The notes under the pieces were generated by a model. It searched no databases. It saw only the letters and a program-made list of their open reading frames with translations, and was not told where the DNA came from. Shown piece after piece: positions 37,395-40,703 of a DNA stretch of 40,703 nucleotides. Position 1 is the first letter of the stretch. The number at the start of each line of letters is the position of its first letter. The stretch covers positions 1 through 40,703 of the forward strand of contig JAABRA010000076.1 of NCBI GenBank assembly GCA_011391155.1, written 5' to 3'. The stretch comes from Burkholderiales bacterium. GTDB lineage: Bacteria > Pseudomonadota > Gammaproteobacteria > Burkholderiales > Burkholderiaceae_C. Both the position numbers and the translations under genes were made by a program.

Positions 37395-39005
37395 ATGCTC
37401 GACGACACCCTCAAAGCCCAACTCGCCGCCTACCTGGAACGCGTGACGCTGCCGTTTGAATTGGTGGCTTCCCTCGGCGACGATGACAACTCGCGCCAGA
37501 TGCGTGAGCTGCTGCAGACCATCCAGGCCTTGCGCGCCGACAAGATCACCCTGCGCACCGACGGCACGGACGCGCGCAAGCCCTCGTTCACGCTGCAGCG
37601 CGCAGGCACTAGCAACAGCCTGCGCTTTGCCGGGCTGCCGCTGGGCCACGAATTCACTTCGCTGGTGCTGGCGCTGCTGTGGACCGGCGGTCACCCGCCC
37701 AAGGTCGAGCCCGACGTGATCGAGCAGATCCGGTCGTTGCAGCCCCTGGATGGCAGCGACTTCAATTTCGAGGTTTATATGAGCCTGAGCTGCCACAACT
37801 GCCCCGACGTGGTGCAGGCGCTCAGCCTCATGGCCATCTTCAACCCCAGGGTCAAGACCACGGTGATCGAAGGCGGCGCCTTCCAGGATGAGGTCACGGC
37901 GCGCGAGATCATGGCCGTGCCCATGGTCTTCCTCAACGGTCAGGTGTTTGGCTCGGGCCGCATGATGGTGGAAGAAATCGTCGCCAAACTCGACACCGGC
38001 GCTGCTGCGCGCGATGCGGCCAGGCTCAGCGCCAAGGCGCCCTATGACGTGCTGATCGTCGGCGGCGGCCCCGCGGGTGCGGCGGCGGCGGTGTATGCGG
38101 CGCGCAAGGGCATCCGCACCGGCATTGCCGCCGAGCGTTTTGGCGGCCAGACCAACGACACGCTGGGCATCGAGAACTACATCTCGGTGCTGGAGACCGA
38201 CGGCCCCAAATTTTCTGCGGCGCTCGAAGCCCACGCCCGCGCCTATGACGTGGACATCATGAACCTGCAGCGCGCTGAAGCGCTGATCCCGGCCGCCGAG
38301 CCGGGCGGCTTGATCGAGGTCAAGCTGGCGAATGGCGGCGTGCTCCAGGGCAAGACGGTGATTTTGTCCACCGGTGCGCGCTGGCGCAACGTCAACGTGC
38401 CCGGCGAGGCCGAGTACAAGAACAAGGGCGTGGCCTACTGCCCGCACTGCGACGGCCCGCTGTTCAAGGGCAAGGATGTGGCGGTGATCGGCGGCGGCAA
38501 TTCGGGGGTCGAGGCAGCGATTGACCTGGCGGGCGTGGTGCGCCATGTCACCGTGATCGAGTTCATGCCCGAGCTCAAGGCCGACGCCGTGCTGGTGAAG
38601 AAGCTGCACAGTCTGCCGAACGTCACGGTGCACACCAATGCGCAGACCACCGCCATCACCGGCGTGAATGCGCAAGGCGTGGACACCGGCAAGGTCACCG
38701 GCATGCGCTACAAGGACCGTGCCACCGGCAACGAGCATCACATCGAACTCGAAGGCGTGTTCGTGCAGATCGGCCTGGTGCCCAACACCGAATGGCTCAA
38801 GGGCACGCTGGAGCTGTCGAAGTTCGGCGAGATCGTGGTCGATGCCAAGGGCCAGACCAGCCTGCCCGGCGTGTTTGCGGCGGGCGATTGCACCACCGTG
38901 CCGTTCAAGCAGATCGTGATCGCCGCCGGCGACGGCGCCAAGGCCGCGCTCAGCGCCTTCGACCACCTGATCCGCACGCCGGCGCTCGAGGCCGTCGCGG
39001 CCTGA
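37395..39005 (+). CDS. ahpF: Alkyl hydroperoxide reductase subunit F (AhpC reductase)
   Basis: A 536-residue flavoprotein of normal length. The N-terminal tandem thioredoxin-like domain holds the redox pair C133-x-x-C136 (SLSCHNCPD). The thioredoxin-reductase part has an FAD-binding [10 protein letters not shown], the active-site disulfide C349-x-x-C352 (YCPHCDGP), NADH-binding [10 protein letters not shown] and the FAD motif [21 protein letters not shown] lies 6 nt upstream. It passes electrons from NADH to AhpC. Co-transcribed with ahpC, subject to the heptamer hairpin between them. Confidence 0.97.
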   Translation: MLDDTLKAQLAAYLERVTLPFELVASLGDDDNSRQMRELLQTIQALRADKITLRTDGTDARKPSFTLQRAGTSNSLRFAGLPLGHEFTSLVLALLWTGGHPPKVEPDVIEQIRSLQPLDGSDFNFEVYMSLSCHNCPDVVQALSLMAIFNPRVKTTVIEGGAFQDEVTAREIMAVPMVFLNGQVFGSGRMMVEEIVAKLDTGAAARDAARLSAKAPYDVLIVGGGPAGAAAAVYAARKGIRTGIAAERFGGQTNDTLGIENYISVLETDGPKFSAALEAHARAYDVDIMNLQRAEALIPAAEPGGLIEVKLANGGVLQGKTVILSTGARWRNVNVPGEAEYKNKGVAYCPHCDGPLFKGKDVAVIGGGNSGVEAAIDLAGVVRHVTVIEFMPELKADAVLVKKLHSLPNVTVHTNAQTTAITGVNAQGVDTGKVTGMRYKDRATGNEHHIELEGVFVQIGLVPNTEWLKGTLELSKFGEIVVDAKGQTSLPGVFAAGDCTTVPFKQIVIAAGDGAKAALSAFDHLIRTPALEAVAA

Positions 39006-39023
39006 GGGTGGTGCGCTTCAGGC
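39000..39023. terminator. Stop-codon hairpin between convergent ahpF and bactofilin genes
   Basis: GCCTGA (39000-39005) and TCAGGC (39018-39023) form a 6-bp inverted repeat; each arm holds the stop codon of one of the two convergent genes. No U-tract, so weak evidence for termination. Confidence 0.3.
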
Positions 39024-39578
39024 TGCGCGCTGCAAAGCCGGCAATGGGCTGGCGGCGCGGGCCTTGTCGCTCGCGCCAAAACTGATATCGCCCGCCAGCT
39101 GGCCGCCTTCCTCGATCACCACCTTGCCATAGCGGATGGTCCCCGTGACCTTGCCGGTGGCATAGATCACCAGGCGGTCGCGCACCGTCAGGTCGCCGTC
39201 GAAGCTGCCGTGGATTTCGGCGATGTCGATCTGCGCGGAACCCTTGAACGCGCCGATCTCGGCAATCTGCATCAGGCGCGAATCCATGGTCGCCTCGACC
39301 AGGCCCTCGACCACCAGCGTGTCGCAGTCGGTGATCTCGACGCCCTTGAGCTTGATGTTGGGGCCGACGATGAGCCGGCTGCCGCCGTGCGGGGAACCGC
39401 CGGCGATGGCGCCGGAGGCGGTCTGGGCGATGGGCGCCGCCAGGGCCGGCGTCGCGGCCAGGGGTGGGTTGTCACCGACGGCGGTGACCGGCGTTGCACC
39501 GGCCAGGCTGTTGGGCAGCGCGGAGCGCAGCGGCTGGGCGGCGGATTCACGTTTGCCAAAAAAAGGGGTGGAGGCCAT
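39018..39578 (-). CDS. Bactofilin (polymer-forming cytoskeletal protein)
   Basis: A 186-residue bactofilin. The N-terminal ~65 residues are Ala/Pro-rich and disordered. Residues about 68-165 are the right-handed beta-helix (RLIVGPNIKLKGVEITDC, TLVVEGLVEA, AQIDIAEIHGSFDGDLTVRD, LVIYATGKVTGTIRYGKVVIEEGGQLAGDI), with Gly and Ile at repeat turns. Bactofilins polymerise without nucleotides into membrane-linked filaments acting in shape, stalk or cell-pole processes. The short C-terminal tail carries no domain. CAGGAA lies 6 nt before the ATG. No peptidoglycan hydrolase gene is next to it; the neighbour is a yggS-like gene. Confidence 0.95.
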   Translation of the reverse strand: MASTPFFGKRESAAQPLRSALPNSLAGATPVTAVGDNPPLAATPALAAPIAQTASGAIAGGSPHGGSRLIVGPNIKLKGVEITDCDTLVVEGLVEATMDSRLMQIAEIGAFKGSAQIDIAEIHGSFDGDLTVRDRLVIYATGKVTGTIRYGKVVIEEGGQLAGDISFGASDKARAASPLPALQRAA

Positions 39579-39695
39579 GAAAATTCCTGTGTGAAGAGGC
39601 CTCGATGCTGGGGCCGCGCCGGCTTACAAGCGGCTGGCGAAACGCAAGTTCGGTAACGAAATGAGCGGTGCGCTGGCCTGTGGCCTGCGGCGTTG

Positions 39696-40388
39696 TCAAG
39701 GCGCGCGGAGCCGACCGCCAAAAATCGCCGTGCCAACCCGCACCATCGTGCTGCCCGCGTGAATGGCCGCCTCCAGATCCGCGGTCATGCCCATCGAGAG
39801 GGTATCCAGTCGCAGACCGTCCGCCTGCAGCTGCTCGAACAGCGCGCGGGTCCTCTGGTGCACCACCAGGGCGCTGGGAAAGTCAGGCGCCGGCTCGGGA
39901 ATCGTCATCAACCCGCGCAAGACCAGGCGCGGCAGCCCGGCGACCTCGCGCGCCAGCGCCAGGGCCTCGCCAGGCGGCACGCCCGCCTTGGTGGCTCCGC
40001 CGTCGATATTGACCTGCAGGCAAACCTGCAGCGGCGCCAGGTGGCCGGGCCGCTGGTCCGACAGGCGCTGGGCAATCTTCAGGCGGTCCAGCGTGTGCGC
40101 CCAGTCGAAATGTTCGGCCACCAGGCGCGTCTTGTTGGCCTGGATCGGGCCGATGCAGTGCCAGACCAGCGGCACATCCGTCAGCGCCGCCATCTTGTTC
40201 ACGGCTTCCTGCAGGTAGTTCTCGCCGAACTCGGCCTGTCCGCCGGCATGGGCGGCGCGCACGGCCTGCGGCCCGAAGGTTTTGGACACGGCCAGCAGTT
40301 TGACCAAGCCCGGGTCACGCCCCGCCGCGGCGCAGGCGCTCACGATGCGCGCACGCACACTCTGGAGATTGTCGGCAATCATCGTCAT
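39696..40388 (-). CDS. YggS/PROSC-family PLP-binding protein
   Basis: A 230-residue PLP homeostasis protein. The PLP Lys is K36 in LLAVSKTFG. FGENYLQEA, WHCIGPIQANKTR, VCLQVNIDGGATKAG and LSMGMTADLEAAI are all present. The protein binds PLP without known catalysis and affects B6 and amino-acid pools. Start chosen at 40388; ATG at 40382 is equally possible. It is divergent from pilT with 36 bp between start codons, an arrangement common in beta- and gamma-proteobacteria. Confidence 0.94.
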   Translation of the reverse strand: MTMIADNLQSVRARIVSACAAAGRDPGLVKLLAVSKTFGPQAVRAAHAGGQAEFGENYLQEAVNKMAALTDVPLVWHCIGPIQANKTRLVAEHFDWAHTLDRLKIAQRLSDQRPGHLAPLQVCLQVNIDGGATKAGVPPGEALALAREVAGLPRLVLRGLMTIPEPAPDFPSALVVHQRTRALFEQLQADGLRLDTLSMGMTADLEAAIHAGSTMVRVGTAIFGGRLRAP

Positions 40389-40424
40389 AATGACCCGGAG
40401 CGTAACAAAACCACCGGGGAATTC

Positions 40425-40703
40425 GTGGACATCACCCAACTGCTGGCGTTCAGCGTCAAGAACAAGGCTTCCGATCTGCACCTGTCAGCCGGACTGCCGC
40501 CGATGATCCGGGTGCACGGTGATGTGCGCCGCATCAATGTGGAGGCGCTGGACCACAAATCCGTCTTCGCCATGGTCTACGACATCATGAACGACTCGCA
40601 GCGCAAGGCCTACGAGGAATTCCTGGAGGTTGATTTCTCGTTCGAGATCGACGGCCTGGCCCGGTTTCGCGTCAACGCCTTCAACCAGCAGCGCGGCGCG
40701 GGC
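40425..40703 (+). CDS. pilT: Type IV pilus retraction ATPase PilT, N-terminal part (3' end outside window)
   Basis: The first 93 codons of PilT, running off the window edge with no stop. It starts with GTG at 40425 after GGGGA (start MDITQLLAFSVKNKASDLHL when GTG is read as Met). The N-terminal PAS-like domain is clear: LSAGLPPMIRVHGDVRRIN, VYDIMNDSQRKAYEE, DFSFEIDGLARFRVNAFNQQ. PilT is the hexameric motor for pilus retraction, needed for twitching and DNA uptake, which links loosely to comM in this window. The ATPase core lies outside. Confidence 0.95.
   Translation, partial: MDITQLLAFSVKNKASDLHLSAGLPPMIRVHGDVRRINVEALDHKSVFAMVYDIMNDSQRKAYEEFLEVDFSFEIDGLARFRVNAFNQQRGAG

Noticed and set aside
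37302-38966. 554-codon minus-strand frame opposite ahpF
   Set aside because: Shadow; ahpF has both redox CxxC motifs.

Overview
The window is GC-rich chromosomal DNA that looks like a beta-proteobacterium of the order Burkholderiales, most likely family Comamonadaceae. Pointers to this are a Bug-type (TctC) solute-binding protein, a methionine synthase split into two genes with an SAH riboswitch on the second, a TorF-like porin in front of glnK-amtB, an mmsA/GMC-dehydrogenase locus under a LysR regulator, a ProQ/FinO protein with a long Pro/Ala-rich arm, and two families of interspersed repeats. The genus is not resolved. No complete insertion sequence, prophage, integrase, CRISPR array, rRNA or complete tRNA was found. 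Almost every base lies in or next to a recognisable gene.

Layout: 1-489 is the 3' end of an AAA+ ATPase. 606-3848 holds an M20 amidohydrolase and a TctC-type binding protein, divergent from a LysR gene. 3867-4549 is a FitAB/VapBC-type toxin-antitoxin pair. 4745-6760 is recQ, whose zinc domain carries a repeat-derived insertion. 7006-12019 is the split metH, with an antiparallel unknown gene between the halves and an SAH riboswitch before the second half. 12171-13922 is a 7TM sensor with a degenerate GGDEF domain, and 14051-15589 is comM. 15739-18614 is a nitrogen-control unit: NtrC-like site, sigma-54 promoter, porin, glnK, amtB, terminator. 18724-21111 is glcE-glcF (glycolate oxidation), followed by proQ-like, gpx and a tandem pair of pseudo-receiver proteins (22914-25396). 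25496-27713 holds an EamA exporter and lplT. 27862-30992 holds alr, an alpha-carbonic anhydrase and a secreted beta-propeller protein. 31050-31808 is a TSUP permease. 32089-36579 is a LysR/mmsA/GMC-dehydrogenase locus, plausibly for 3-hydroxypropionate or malonate-semialdehyde use. 36726-39005 is ahpC-ahpF, then a bactofilin, a YggS-type PLP protein and the start of pilT.

The main theme beyond the genes is repeats. A 40-60 bp element with core CCCAGCGTnnAnnGGTCA occurs nine times. Seven copies are intergenic or at gene edges, one of them over the uncertain recQ start and one supplying the stop codon of the first gene. Two are translated in frame, inside glcE and inside a LysR regulator. A second, GC-rich element occurs three times, and one copy is translated inside the RecQ zinc-binding domain. 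A heptamer array in both orientations fills the ahpC-ahpF gap. The least described protein content is the tandem pair of two-headed pseudo-receiver proteins. The best supported regulation is the SAH riboswitch and the NtrC/sigma-54 unit. All calls come from reading the sequence; no database search was run.
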